Assembly (NCBI RefSeq): GCF_009741375.1
Contig: NZ_WOWP01000063.1
Coordinates: forward strand, 124,001-188,000
Source: Flavobacterium rakeshii
Lineage (GTDB): Bacteria; Bacteroidota; Bacteroidia; Flavobacteriales; Flavobacteriaceae
DNA: 64,000 nt
Direction of reading: 5' to 3'
Below the pieces are notes generated by a model. It had not been told where the DNA came from, did no database searches, and worked only from the letters and a program-made list of their open reading frames with translations. Of this stretch, positions 32,726 to 43,040 are shown piece by piece (the stretch's first letter is position 1; each line of letters opens with the position of its first letter). Made by a program: the position numbers and the translations under genes.

Positions 32726-33109
32726 TTATCTTTGCATGTTTTTTGCTTCGATACTCATGGTAGCGTGCGGTACAAGCTTAAGTCTTTCTTTACCAATAAG
32801 CTTACCGGTTACTTTACAAATGCCATAAGTTTTGTTTTCAATTCTTATAAGGGCATTTTTAAGATCACGAATAAACTTTTCCTGACGGATAGCAAGCTGA
32901 GAGTTGGCTTCTTTAGACATAGTCTCACTACCTTCTTCAAATGCTTTAAACGTAGGCGATGTATCATCTGTACCGTTATTTAAATCATTCATATAGGCAC
33001 TCTTAATTAAGTCAAGATCAGCTTTAGCTTTTTCTATCTTTTTTGTAATAAGTTCCTTAAACTCGGCTAAATCCGCGTCCGAATATCTTATTTGCTGCTC
33101 ATCTACCAT
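32726..33109 (-). CDS. DksA/TraR-family protein lacking the zinc cysteines
   Basis: 127 residues. A coiled-coil N-terminal hairpin (about 10-95) with DksA-like acidic tip region, then the globular end YGICKVTGKLIGKERLKLVPHATMSIEAK. In canonical DksA the zinc finger has four Cys (CxxC...CxxC); here only C98 remains, as is usual in Bacteroidota. DksA relatives bind the RNA polymerase secondary channel and tune transcription with ppGpp. Loss of zinc suggests a fold kept by other contacts. It follows ileS by 7 bases and is followed by a terminator. Confidence 0.88.
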   Translation of the reverse strand: MVDEQQIRYSDADLAEFKELITKKIEKAKADLDLIKSAYMNDLNNGTDDTSPTFKAFEEGSETMSKEANSQLAIRQEKFIRDLKNALIRIENKTYGICKVTGKLIGKERLKLVPHATMSIEAKNMQR

Positions 33110-33116
33110 ATTTCAA

Positions 33117-36100
33117 TTATTTTGAAATTAATACTAGTGTTTTTATCTCATCAAATTCAATTTCTGTACCGTTTTCAATTTCTTCGTTAAATATCAGCTC
33201 ATCTGTAAGGGTTTCAGACTTGATGTAACTCTCGTTACTCTTAACCGCCTGCTCCAGTGCCTGGTTATCTTTCAGGTAAACCTTAATCCTGTCGGTAACT
33301 TCAAATCCTGAATCTTTCCTTATGTTCTGAATTCTGTTTACAAGCTCTCGGGCAATACCTTCGTTCCTTAGTTCGTCGGTAATGGTAATATCAAGCGCTA
33401 CTGTAATACCGTTTGAATTTGCCACTAACCAGCCTTCAATATCCTGCGAAGAAATCTCAACATCTTCGTTTGTTAAAGTAATACTTTTTCCTGAAACAAC
33501 AACATCCAGGCTACCGCTCTTCTCAATCTCATTGATCTGTTCCTGTGAGAAATTTTGTATCTCTTTGGAAATCAGACCCATATCCTTCCCAAATCGTGGT
33601 CCCAGCACTTTAAAGTTAGGTTTGATTTGCTTAACAAGCACGTCTGAAGCATCGTCCATCAACTCGATTTCCTTCACATTTACCTCAGCCTTAATCAGTT
33701 CTGAAACTGCTTCAATCTCACCCTTCTGTTTTGCGTCAAGTACCGGTATCATTACCTTTTGCAACGGTTGGCGCACTTTAATCATCTCCTTCTTCCTTAA
33801 CGAAAGAACTAATGATGAAATTGTTTGCGCCTTCTCCATTCTGCTTTCTAACGATTTATCAACAAAGTTATCAGCATACTGCGGAAAATCGGCCAAATGT
33901 ACGCTTTCGAATGTCTCTTTCTGTGAAGCTTGTGTTAAATCTTTATAAAGTCTGTCCATAAAGAAAGGCGCTACAGGAGCACTCAGTTTAGCCACAGTTA
34001 CAAGACAGGTATAAAGCGTTTGATAAGCCGCTATTTTATCCTGTGCATACTCACCTTTCCAGAAACGTCTTCTGCAAAGTCGTACATACCAGTTACTCAA
34101 ATTCTCCTGAACAAAGTCGGAAATAGCTCTTGTCGCTCTTGTAGGCTCATAGTCTGCATAGAAAGTGTCTACATCTTTTATAAGCGTATTAAGCTCAGAT
34201 AGTATCCAACGATCTATTTCAGGCCTTTCATTAAGCGGAACTTCCGGTTCAGCAAAACTGAAGTTGTCAATATTGGCATATAACGCAAAGAATGAATATG
34301 TATTATACAGAGTACCAAAGAATTTACGTCTTACTTCGGCCACTCCTTCTATATCAAACTTAAGGTTATCCCATGGGTTTGCATTGCTAATCATGTACCA
34401 GCGGGTAGCATCAGGACCGTATTCTGCAAGTGTCTCAAACGGATCTACTGCATTACCCAAACGCTTGGACATTTTCTGTCCGTTCTTATCCAGTACAAGT
34501 CCGTTACTCACTACATTCTTATAAGCTACCTGATCAAATACCAGTGTACCTATAGCATGTAGCGTATAGAACCAACCTCTGGTCTGGTCTACCCCTTCGG
34601 CAATAAAATCGGCAGGGTAAGCAGTATGGTTGTCTACCAGTTCCTTATTTTCAAACGGATAGTGCCATTGTGCATAAGGCATAGCCCCACTGTCAAACCA
34701 AACATCAATAAGGTCGCTTTCGCGCTGCATTGGTTTTCCGCTTGGAGAAACCAGTGTTAAACCGTCTACAACATTTTTATGCAGGTCGATAAGCTCATAG
34801 TTATCCTCGCTCATGTTACCCGGCTCAAACCCTTTAAACGGATTTTCGCTCATAACACCTGCTGCTATGGCTTTTTCTATTTCACTGTACAGTTCTTCTG
34901 CAGAACCGATAATCATTTCCTCTGTCTTATCCTCGGTTCTCCATATAGGAAGCGGGATACCCCAGTAACGGGAACGTGAAAGGTTCCAGTCGTTGGCATT
35001 TTTAAGCCAGTTACCAAAACGTCCTTCACCGGTAGCCTTAGGTTTCCAGTTAATGGTTTCGTTAAGTTCAAACATCCTTTCTTTCACATCTGTAACACGG
35101 ATAAACCAACTATCTAACGGATAGTATAGTAACGGCTCATCTGTTCTCCAACTGTGCGGATAACTGTGAACATATTTCTCAACCTTAAAGGCTTTATTTT
35201 CTTCTTTTAATCGGATAGCGATTTCAACATCTACTGATTTCTCAGGCGCTTCTCCTTTATCGTAGTATTCATTTTTCACATACTTACCTGAAAGATCTCC
35301 CAGTCCGTCAATAAACCTCCCCTGAAGATCTACAAGCGGCACAGGATTTCCGTTTTTATCCAGCACAAGCATAGGTGGTACTTCCGGCTTAGCCTCTTTT
35401 GCCACCTTGGCATCATCAGCACCAAAAGTAGGCGCAGTGTGCACTATACCGGTACCGTCTTCGGTAGTTACGAAATCACCAGAAATTACACGAAAAGCAT
35501 TCTCCGGGTTTTGGTATGGTAATACAAACGGCAATAGCTGCTCATAACGGATTCCTACAAGGTCTTTACCTTTTCCTTCGGCAACTACTTTATATGGTAT
35601 TTTTTTATCTCCTTCTTTGAAGTTTTCAAAATCGGCCGCATCTTCACTTACGAAATAGTTTTTACCAAACTGTTTCCCGATAAGGTTTTTAGCAAGCACT
35701 ACATTTATTGGCTCAAATGTATACTGGTTAAAAGTTTGTACCAGTACATAATCAATATTTGGACCTACGGTAAGTGCAGTGTTACTTGGCAGTGTCCACG
35801 GTGTAGTGGTCCAAGCCATGATATCAACCTCTCCAAAACCTTTAAGAAAATCAGGAAGTGTATCTGCCACAGTTTTAAACTGAGCTACGATAGTAGTATC
35901 AGTTACATCACGGTAAGCACCCGGCTGGTTCACCTCATGCGAACTTAAACCTGTACCCGCTTTAGGCGAATAAGGCTGTATAGTATACCCTTTGTATAAA
36001 AGGCCTTTATCATAAATCTGTTTCAGTAACCACCAAACCGACTCCATATATTTGGATTTGTAAGTAACATACGGATCTTCCATATCTACCCAGTAACCCA

Positions 36101-36518
36101 TTTTTTCGGTAAGGTCATTCCATACGTCTGTATAACGCATTACTGTGCGCTTACAGGCTTCGTTGTATTCTTCAACAGATATTTTTGCACCAATATCTTC
36201 TTTTGTAATGCCAAGTTCCTTTTCGGTACCAAGCTCTACCGGAAGTCCGTGTGTATCCCACCCGGCTTTACGTTTTACCTGGAAACCTTTCTGGGTTTGG
36301 TATCGGCAGAAAATATCCTTAATGGCACGCGCCATTACGTGGTGAATACCCGGCAGTCCGTTTGCTGAAGGCGGACCTTCAAAAAACACATACTGCGGCT
36401 TCCCCTCACGCGTGGTTACACTCTTATCAAAAATATTTTCCTTCTTCCAGAAATCAAGCACCTCGCCCGCCACTGTTGGCAGGTCAAGTCCCTTATATTC
36501 AGTAAACTTCTTGCTCAT
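33117..36518 (-). CDS. ileS: Isoleucyl-tRNA synthetase, type 2
   Basis: 1133 residues; charges tRNA-Ile. The first signature normally reading HxGH is G57-I-H-H60 in PPSANGLPGIHHVMARAIKD, the altered form reported for IleRS2 enzymes; KMSKRLGNAVDPFETLAEYG is the KMSKS loop. The editing domain (CP1, about 190-400) with WTTTPWTLPSNTAL and GDFVTTEDGTGIVHTAPTFGADD is intact, as is the C-terminal anticodon region. The ATG at 36518 (MSKKFTEY) is preferred to one four codons upstream. Followed 7 bases later by the dksA-like gene. Confidence 0.96.
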   Translation of the reverse strand: MSKKFTEYKGLDLPTVAGEVLDFWKKENIFDKSVTTREGKPQYVFFEGPPSANGLPGIHHVMARAIKDIFCRYQTQKGFQVKRKAGWDTHGLPVELGTEKELGITKEDIGAKISVEEYNEACKRTVMRYTDVWNDLTEKMGYWVDMEDPYVTYKSKYMESVWWLLKQIYDKGLLYKGYTIQPYSPKAGTGLSSHEVNQPGAYRDVTDTTIVAQFKTVADTLPDFLKGFGEVDIMAWTTTPWTLPSNTALTVGPNIDYVLVQTFNQYTFEPINVVLAKNLIGKQFGKNYFVSEDAADFENFKEGDKKIPYKVVAEGKGKDLVGIRYEQLLPFVLPYQNPENAFRVISGDFVTTEDGTGIVHTAPTFGADDAKVAKEAKPEVPPMLVLDKNGNPVPLVDLQGRFIDGLGDLSGKYVKNEYYDKGEAPEKSVDVEIAIRLKEENKAFKVEKYVHSYPHSWRTDEPLLYYPLDSWFIRVTDVKERMFELNETINWKPKATGEGRFGNWLKNANDWNLSRSRYWGIPLPIWRTEDKTEEMIIGSAEELYSEIEKAIAAGVMSENPFKGFEPGNMSEDNYELIDLHKNVVDGLTLVSPSGKPMQRESDLIDVWFDSGAMPYAQWHYPFENKELVDNHTAYPADFIAEGVDQTRGWFYTLHAIGTLVFDQVAYKNVVSNGLVLDKNGQKMSKRLGNAVDPFETLAEYGPDATRWYMISNANPWDNLKFDIEGVAEVRRKFFGTLYNTYSFFALYANIDNFSFAEPEVPLNERPEIDRWILSELNTLIKDVDTFYADYEPTRATRAISDFVQENLSNWYVRLCRRRFWKGEYAQDKIAAYQTLYTCLVTVAKLSAPVAPFFMDRLYKDLTQASQKETFESVHLADFPQYADNFVDKSLESRMEKAQTISSLVLSLRKKEMIKVRQPLQKVMIPVLDAKQKGEIEAVSELIKAEVNVKEIELMDDASDVLVKQIKPNFKVLGPRFGKDMGLISKEIQNFSQEQINEIEKSGSLDVVVSGKSITLTNEDVEISSQDIEGWLVANSNGITVALDITITDELRNEGIARELVNRIQNIRKDSGFEVTDRIKVYLKDNQALEQAVKSNESYIKSETLTDELIFNEEIENGTEIEFDEIKTLVLISK

Positions 36519-36755
36519 TACAAATTGCATTCTAAAAAATAATCTGCGAATGTAAGGATTTTTTTTAAGGAATGGGAATAATCAGCAAAGTTGCGCAAGA
36601 AATAACGTTTTCATAAAAAACAACAATCATTTTTGTTAAAAACAGCTCATAATGTTGAATAAATTATAAAATCAAAAACCTCAAAACAGTTACTCCCTAT
36701 AAGTCTGTTTATAACTAAAGGAAAAGCACCAAAATAATGACTTTAAACTTTTACG

Positions 36756-36763
36756 TAAGTTTG
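36756..36763 (+). promoter_or_regulatory. -7 element TAAGTTTG of esterase gene
   Basis: Match to TAnnTTTG, 20 bases before the ATG at 36784; no TTG at normal spacing. Confidence 0.5.
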
Positions 36764-36783
36764 CAGCAAACCGTATCTAAATC

Positions 36784-37701
36784 ATGAAAAAATTCTCATT
36801 CATGCTATTTGCCTTCCTATTCCTTATTTCGGCAAAAGCACAGGACTTTAAAACATTAACCTACTTTGTAAACGATTCCACAAAACTGGAGCTCGACCTT
36901 TTCCTGCCAAAAACTCAGGGAAAAGAAAAAAAGCCATTACTTATACACGTTCATGGCGGAGGCTTTGCCGGAGGAACACGCGAATGGGGGCATACCATTG
37001 CAAAACAGGCAGCATCACAGGGCTATGCGGCAGCATCTATAAGCTACACGCTTTACATGAAAAACCGCAAGTTTAGCTGTGACGGCATCCTGACCGAAAA
37101 AGTAAAAGCTATACAAATAGCTACAAACCAGTTATGGCAGGCTACCTTATACTTCATTAACAACAGTGAAAAATACAATATTGATACTGCAAAAATATTC
37201 ATATCGGGCAGCAGTGCCGGTGCCGAAACCGCATTACATGCAGCCTATTGGGACAGGGATATAATGGGGCTTTACCCTAATAAACTCCCAAAAGATTTTA
37301 AATATGCCGGAGTTACATCGGGTGCCGGTGCTATTATGGACATTAACCTCATCACTAAAGAGAGTGTTATCCCTACACTTCTTTTCCACGGTAGCTGTGA
37401 CACTACAGTACCTTACGGAACCGCAGCACATCATTACTGCCCTACAAACGCTTCGGGATGGCTTATGCTTTTCGGGTCATATTCTATTTACAATCACATT
37501 ATTGACCTTAACGGAAGCACTAAACTGGTAACTTATTGCAATGGCGGACACGAATACAGTGACGAGCTGTTTGGTAAAGACCCGCAAACCGTTGTAGACT
37601 TTATGAATAACGTACTGAACAACAAAAAAGAGCAGTCGCACGTAATTGTTGCCACAAATAAAGAGTGTAAAAAAGGGAACGGGTATAGTTTTTGTGACTA
37701 A
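36784..37701 (+). CDS. Secreted alpha/beta-hydrolase (carboxylesterase-like)
   Basis: 305 residues with a signal peptide (1-19, ending KAQ). The fold is an alpha/beta hydrolase of the esterase/BD-FAE kind: oxyanion loop HVHGGGFAGG (55-64), nucleophile S144 in GSSAG, D206 in FHGSCDTTVP and H256 in NGGHEYSD. It probably acts on acyl or polysaccharide esters in the periplasm or outside. No C-terminal type IX sorting domain is visible. A DsbA-like gene follows 21 bases later and may share its transcript; this enzyme has several Cys (positions 99, 205, 219, 252 region) that could need oxidative folding. Confidence 0.85.
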   Translation: MKKFSFMLFAFLFLISAKAQDFKTLTYFVNDSTKLELDLFLPKTQGKEKKPLLIHVHGGGFAGGTREWGHTIAKQAASQGYAAASISYTLYMKNRKFSCDGILTEKVKAIQIATNQLWQATLYFINNSEKYNIDTAKIFISGSSAGAETALHAAYWDRDIMGLYPNKLPKDFKYAGVTSGAGAIMDINLITKESVIPTLLFHGSCDTTVPYGTAAHHYCPTNASGWLMLFGSYSIYNHIIDLNGSTKLVTYCNGGHEYSDELFGKDPQTVVDFMNNVLNNKKEQSHVIVATNKECKKGNGYSFCD

Positions 37702-37722
37702 CCCCATATAAATTTTACTGTG

Positions 37723-38430
37723 ATGAAAATAGAAATATGGAGTGACATTATGTGTCCCTTTTGCTACATTGGCAAAAGAAGATTTGAAGAGGCCCTTGCT
37801 ACTTTTGAAGGGAAAAATGACGTGGAAATAGAATGGAAAAGCTTTTTGCTTTCGCCTGAACTTAAAACCGACCCTACTAAAAATATACACCAGTACTTAG
37901 CCGAACATAAAAACATTAGCCTTGAGGAAGCAAAAGGCATGAACGATTATGTAACCAATATGGCGGCACAGGTAGGACTTACCTATAACTTTGACAAAGC
38001 TATACCGGCTAATAGTTTTAATGCACACCGTTTTTTACATTTTGCCAAAAAACACGGTAAGCAAAACGAGGCAGAAGAAAGACTGTTCAAAGCTTATTTT
38101 ACAGAAGGGAAAAACATTGATGATGCCCAAACACTTTTACTACTGGCTATAGAACTGGAACTGGATGCTAACAAGCTTGCCGATGCCATGAACAACGGTG
38201 AGTTTACAAACGATGTTATAGCCGATATAAACGAAGCACAACAGCTGGGTGTACGCGGAGTACCATTTTTCGTATTTAACCGCAAATATGCCGTATCAGG
38301 AGCTCAGGAAAGCGAAGCTTTTACACAAACGCTGGAAAAAGCCTTTGAAGAATGGCAGGCTTCTCAGCCTAAAACCTCTTTTGAAACCATAAAAGGGGAA
38401 AGCTGTGATATTGACGGTAATTGTGATTAA
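37723..38430 (+). CDS. DsbA/FrnE-like thioredoxin-fold oxidoreductase
   Basis: 235 residues. IEIWSDIMCPFCYIGKRRFEEAL carries the active-site C11-P-F-C14, the FrnE/YwbO type of DsbA-like enzyme; the cis-Pro side is GVRGVPFFVFNRKYAVSGAQ. No signal peptide, so it acts in the cytoplasm. FrnE relatives have a C-terminal second Cys pair, and here the last residues ESCDIDGNCD provide one. A GTG one codon upstream is in frame, but the ATG at 37723 is better. It overlaps convergent recO by 4 bases. Confidence 0.88.
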   Translation: MKIEIWSDIMCPFCYIGKRRFEEALATFEGKNDVEIEWKSFLLSPELKTDPTKNIHQYLAEHKNISLEEAKGMNDYVTNMAAQVGLTYNFDKAIPANSFNAHRFLHFAKKHGKQNEAEERLFKAYFTEGKNIDDAQTLLLLAIELELDANKLADAMNNGEFTNDVIADINEAQQLGVRGVPFFVFNRKYAVSGAQESEAFTQTLEKAFEEWQASQPKTSFETIKGESCDIDGNCD

Positions 38431-39140
38431 CTGAATACTTCTTTAAGAACATCAAGCGACTTAGGTCTTTTAAAACCATCCAGGTGAAAAGCATAATAAT
38501 CCAACAGGATTTTCAACAAAGCCTGTCGCTCACTTACATGAAAGCTTTTGGCACTATTGTCTAACTTTAGTGTCATTAGCCTTTTAAGTAACATAGTTTC
38601 ATTTGTAGTAAGACAACTTATCGACGGAAATTGGGTAAACACACCCTCGGTCATTTCAAAGTAATCATCTTCTTCGTCTGATTTTTGTGGAAAAAAGCCC
38701 AAAAACTTTGTGACTTCCATCATTAATATCAAATGGAAATTAGCTATCTCATCATGACTATCAAGCCACAGTAATGCGGTTTCCAGAAAATGATACAGGC
38801 TTTCGTTCTTTTCTTCCTCCCTAATGCAATGGTTCAGCATTTCCGAAAGAAACATAAGTATAGTGGTTTTGGCAATATCAGTATTAACTGTGTAATACGG
38901 ATGCGCCAGCTTTACCTCCTTAAAGTATTCCAAACTGCCTTTGTTTTTATGGGCAGCCTCTATTTCAAGTATGTTTAACGGTTGAAAAAAAGCGATTTTC
39001 TGGCTGCTTTTCCTGTTTGAAAAAGCATCCCTTATAAAGTATGATTTTAGTCCGTCACTTTCAGTAAAGCATTTTACAATAAGGCTTTTTTCCTGATAGC
39101 GCAGCGAACTTATTACTATTGCTTTTGTTTTTACCAGCAC
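38427..39140 (-). CDS. recO: DNA repair protein RecO
   Basis: 237 residues. N-terminal OB-fold (KTKAIVISSLRYQEKSLIVKCFTESDGLKSYFIRD) followed by a helical domain (about 95-235), the RecO layout that mediates annealing and RecA loading with RecF/RecR. The zinc-finger cysteines of some RecO proteins are not present. It begins 1 base after porZ ends, on the same strand. A porZ-recO pairing is what I recall for flavobacteria. It converges on the DsbA-like gene with a 4-base overlap. Confidence 0.9.
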   Translation of the reverse strand: MLVKTKAIVISSLRYQEKSLIVKCFTESDGLKSYFIRDAFSNRKSSQKIAFFQPLNILEIEAAHKNKGSLEYFKEVKLAHPYYTVNTDIAKTTILMFLSEMLNHCIREEEKNESLYHFLETALLWLDSHDEIANFHLILMMEVTKFLGFFPQKSDEEDDYFEMTEGVFTQFPSISCLTTNETMLLKRLMTLKLDNSAKSFHVSERQALLKILLDYYAFHLDGFKRPKSLDVLKEVFS

Positions 39141-39141
39141 C

Positions 39142-41433
39142 TTATTGCCCTCTTATTATCATTACCTTTTTTACCTTAGTTTGGGTTCCGTCGTCAGATG
39201 ATATAAAAATCATATACACGCCCGATGCTACTTTGTACTTTCCAAAAGCTTTTGTGTCCCAGGTAACGGTACCTCCTTGTGAAGTAGTTTCATAAACAAG
39301 GTTACCCTCAATGTCTGTAATTTTAAGGTTAACTCTATCCATAAGTCCGCTTATGGTAACATCACCTGCAAACTCCGGGCGTACCGGATTAGGGTATACA
39401 TAAACATTATTAAGATCGTCTTCTCCTGCTGTCGAACTTCCTAAATAAGAAACCATTCCTTTTTCGGTAGCAAAAAACACTTCGCCCGTTACAGGATCGA
39501 GCTCTATATCTAAAATAGAATTGCTTGGAAGCGGTGAGTTTTGTTTAGTAAAATGGAAGAGTGTTTGCTGCCCGTTAGGCGATACTAAAAAAACTCCCGA
39601 ACTTGCTGTAGCTATCCATTTATTATTTGCACCATCTACAGCTATATCATTAATTACCTGCTCAAACATTAATTCCTGAGCAAGCCCATCTTCCATAATA
39701 ATTATGGAATTGGTAGTTAACTCGTTTTCACTAACAAAACGCTCCACACTCGAAACGACTCTTAACCCCCTTACAGTACCTACCCATAATTGATTACGGT
39801 TATCTATAGTAAGACACTTTACATAATCACTAGGCAAATTCCCTGCTTCTCCCCTAATCACCACAAATTTATTCCCCAAACTTTCATTGAACGCTACTAT
39901 ACCGTTATCTCTGCTTGGAATCCATTTAGTACCGTTTTTATCTATAACTAAACGGCCGTAATTATCACTTTCGGGATTAGTAGTTATATCCTCAAAACTG
40001 TATTCTGCCCATTGACCGTTTGACCTTAGTACTTTTAAAGGTTTCTGAACAGCAGAATTAGTCATCCATAAATTACCATTATTATCAAAAGCAGGTCCAT
40101 TAATCCTGATACTTTTATAATTTGGTGCCGAAGAAAGCACAAGTGATTCAAGTCCGTTATTCCCCGTATTACTGTCATCATAAAGAATTTCGGGTTCTCC
40201 CCCTGTTAATTTTAAAAGCCCCGACTGATATGAAGCTATATAAACCGGGCTTTCTAAACCGGGCTTCACCACAATATCTGATAATGACAAAGGATACTCA
40301 GGTAATGTATAAAAGGGAATATGCTCCCAACCCTCGGGAGTAAAACGGCTAATCCCTCCTCCTTTATAATCAGGAGTATAATAAAAGCTATAACCTCCAT
40401 AAACCACCCATAAGTTATTAGTAGATTTTTCCAGAGAGAAAATTCTATTTTCAAGTGGCCCGTCTGGGGTTATATCAGAAAAAAAAGACAAATTATTTAA
40501 GGCCGCTGTATAAACACCATTATTTGTGGTACCTATATAAATTTTATCGTTAACTACAGTTGTACAAGAAAAAGTTACTGTCGCAATAGGAATGGAATCT
40601 AGCGTATGCATAAGCATAAGCTGTTCGTTATATACATCTATAAGACCCGGAGTGGTAATAATTAAATACCCTCCCGCCGAACGAAAGTCTACCACAGCTT
40701 CGGGCATCGCTGTAAAAAATGAAAAAGTATCATTTAAAAGCCTGTAAACTGTCCCCATAGAATCTGTAGCAAATAAATTTCCTGCAAAAGACACAACCCC
40801 CGTATACTGCCCTGAAGCAAATTCATTCCATTGACTAAAGTCGTTAAGGTTTGGATTAGTATATACAGCTCTTCTCATACCGTTTTCAGCAGTTGCTGCA
40901 TATATATAACCATTATATACTGCACTTTGTTTAACAGCAATCTCTGCTCCGTTTGGTCCTAAATAATAGGTATCTCCAAACTCAAGTGTTTGAAGGTTAA
41001 ATACTGCTATACCAAAATCACATGAAATATATGCCTTTCCCTCATACTCATAAATATGATTTATTTTTTTCTTGTTTTGGGCAACAGTAGTTTCCTCTAC
41101 AATATCAATAACATTTAATATAGAGTTATCGTCATTAACAACCAGCAACAAACCATTTTCATTACCTACCAGTGTTTTACCATAAACACTACTATGACAA
41201 ATAGCTGTAATATTTTCGGTTTTAAGTCCGTCAACAGAGGTAAAAGTCGCAAGTTCATTTGTAAGCACATTATACGAAAAGAAGCCTACCTCACCCGCAG
41301 CAAATACCCTGCTTGGACTATTAGCAATATCAACAACCTGGTTGTACGAAAAATAGCTTCTCCAGCTTTGGTTAGACTGGGCAAAAGCCATTGTATAAAT
41401 AGAAAGTATAAGTATGGTTAAAAACCTTTTCAT
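39142..41433 (-). CDS. porZ: PorZ-like beta-propeller protein of the type IX secretion system
   Basis: 763 residues. Signal peptide (1-18, ending FAQ), two seven-bladed-type propeller domains (about 30-660) built of repeats such as GLKTENITAICHSSVYGKTLVGNENGLLLV and NGTKWIPSRDNGIVAFNESLG, and a C-terminal type A sorting domain (about 680-763) with VYPNPVRPEF, VNLKITDIEGNLVYE and GVYMIFISSDDGTQTKVKKVMIIRG. This matches PorZ of Porphyromonas gingivalis, the outer-membrane attachment-complex subunit that handles A-LPS for type IX cargo. It lies directly before recO. Confidence 0.88.
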   Translation of the reverse strand: MKRFLTILILSIYTMAFAQSNQSWRSYFSYNQVVDIANSPSRVFAAGEVGFFSYNVLTNELATFTSVDGLKTENITAICHSSVYGKTLVGNENGLLLVVNDDNSILNVIDIVEETTVAQNKKKINHIYEYEGKAYISCDFGIAVFNLQTLEFGDTYYLGPNGAEIAVKQSAVYNGYIYAATAENGMRRAVYTNPNLNDFSQWNEFASGQYTGVVSFAGNLFATDSMGTVYRLLNDTFSFFTAMPEAVVDFRSAGGYLIITTPGLIDVYNEQLMLMHTLDSIPIATVTFSCTTVVNDKIYIGTTNNGVYTAALNNLSFFSDITPDGPLENRIFSLEKSTNNLWVVYGGYSFYYTPDYKGGGISRFTPEGWEHIPFYTLPEYPLSLSDIVVKPGLESPVYIASYQSGLLKLTGGEPEILYDDSNTGNNGLESLVLSSAPNYKSIRINGPAFDNNGNLWMTNSAVQKPLKVLRSNGQWAEYSFEDITTNPESDNYGRLVIDKNGTKWIPSRDNGIVAFNESLGNKFVVIRGEAGNLPSDYVKCLTIDNRNQLWVGTVRGLRVVSSVERFVSENELTTNSIIIMEDGLAQELMFEQVINDIAVDGANNKWIATASSGVFLVSPNGQQTLFHFTKQNSPLPSNSILDIELDPVTGEVFFATEKGMVSYLGSSTAGEDDLNNVYVYPNPVRPEFAGDVTISGLMDRVNLKITDIEGNLVYETTSQGGTVTWDTKAFGKYKVASGVYMIFISSDDGTQTKVKKVMIIRGQ

Positions 41434-41451
41434 CAGTGATTATTTACTCAG

Positions 41452-41459
41452 CAAATATA
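41452..41459 (-). promoter_or_regulatory. -7 element TATATTTG of porZ-recO
   Basis: Minus-strand match to TAnnTTTG, 18 bases before the porZ ATG; no clear TTG. Confidence 0.5.
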
Positions 41460-41501
41460 GGTAAAACGCTTTTATCGTCTTTTTTGTATACAGTTAATAA
41501 A

Positions 41502-41532
41502 AAAAGCCCTCCTTAAACAATGGAGGGCTTTT
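41502..41532 (-). terminator. Terminator after gdhA
   Basis: Perfect 11-base stem AAAAGCCCTCC (41502-41512) and GGAGGGCTTTT (41522-41532); the minus strand continues TTTTATTAACTG. Confidence 0.9.
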
Positions 41533-41555
41533 AAATATATTAGTTTGGGCTGTTA

Positions 41556-42914
<1,359 letters not shown>

Positions 42915-42973
42915 TTAATATTTAAGAAAACGTTTTCGTTAACGGCGCAAATATACATTATTCTGTTAAAAAA

Positions 42974-43007
42974 CAAAGGTAGGCATTTGACTTTTAACCG
43001 CTTACAA
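42974..43007 (-). promoter_or_regulatory. Promoter of gdhA
   Basis: Minus strand TTG (43005-43007), 23 bases, TACCTTTG (42974-42981); leader of about 70 bases to the ATG at 42899. Confidence 0.6.
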
Positions 43008-43040
43008 AAAAAACCTTAAAAACAGCTACTAATGAAGGGA

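Noticed and set aside
33382..33948. 188-residue plus-strand ORF in the IleRS gene
   Set aside because: Shadow of the C-terminal part of ileS; Ser/Ile/Phe-rich, no promoter, no recognisable family.
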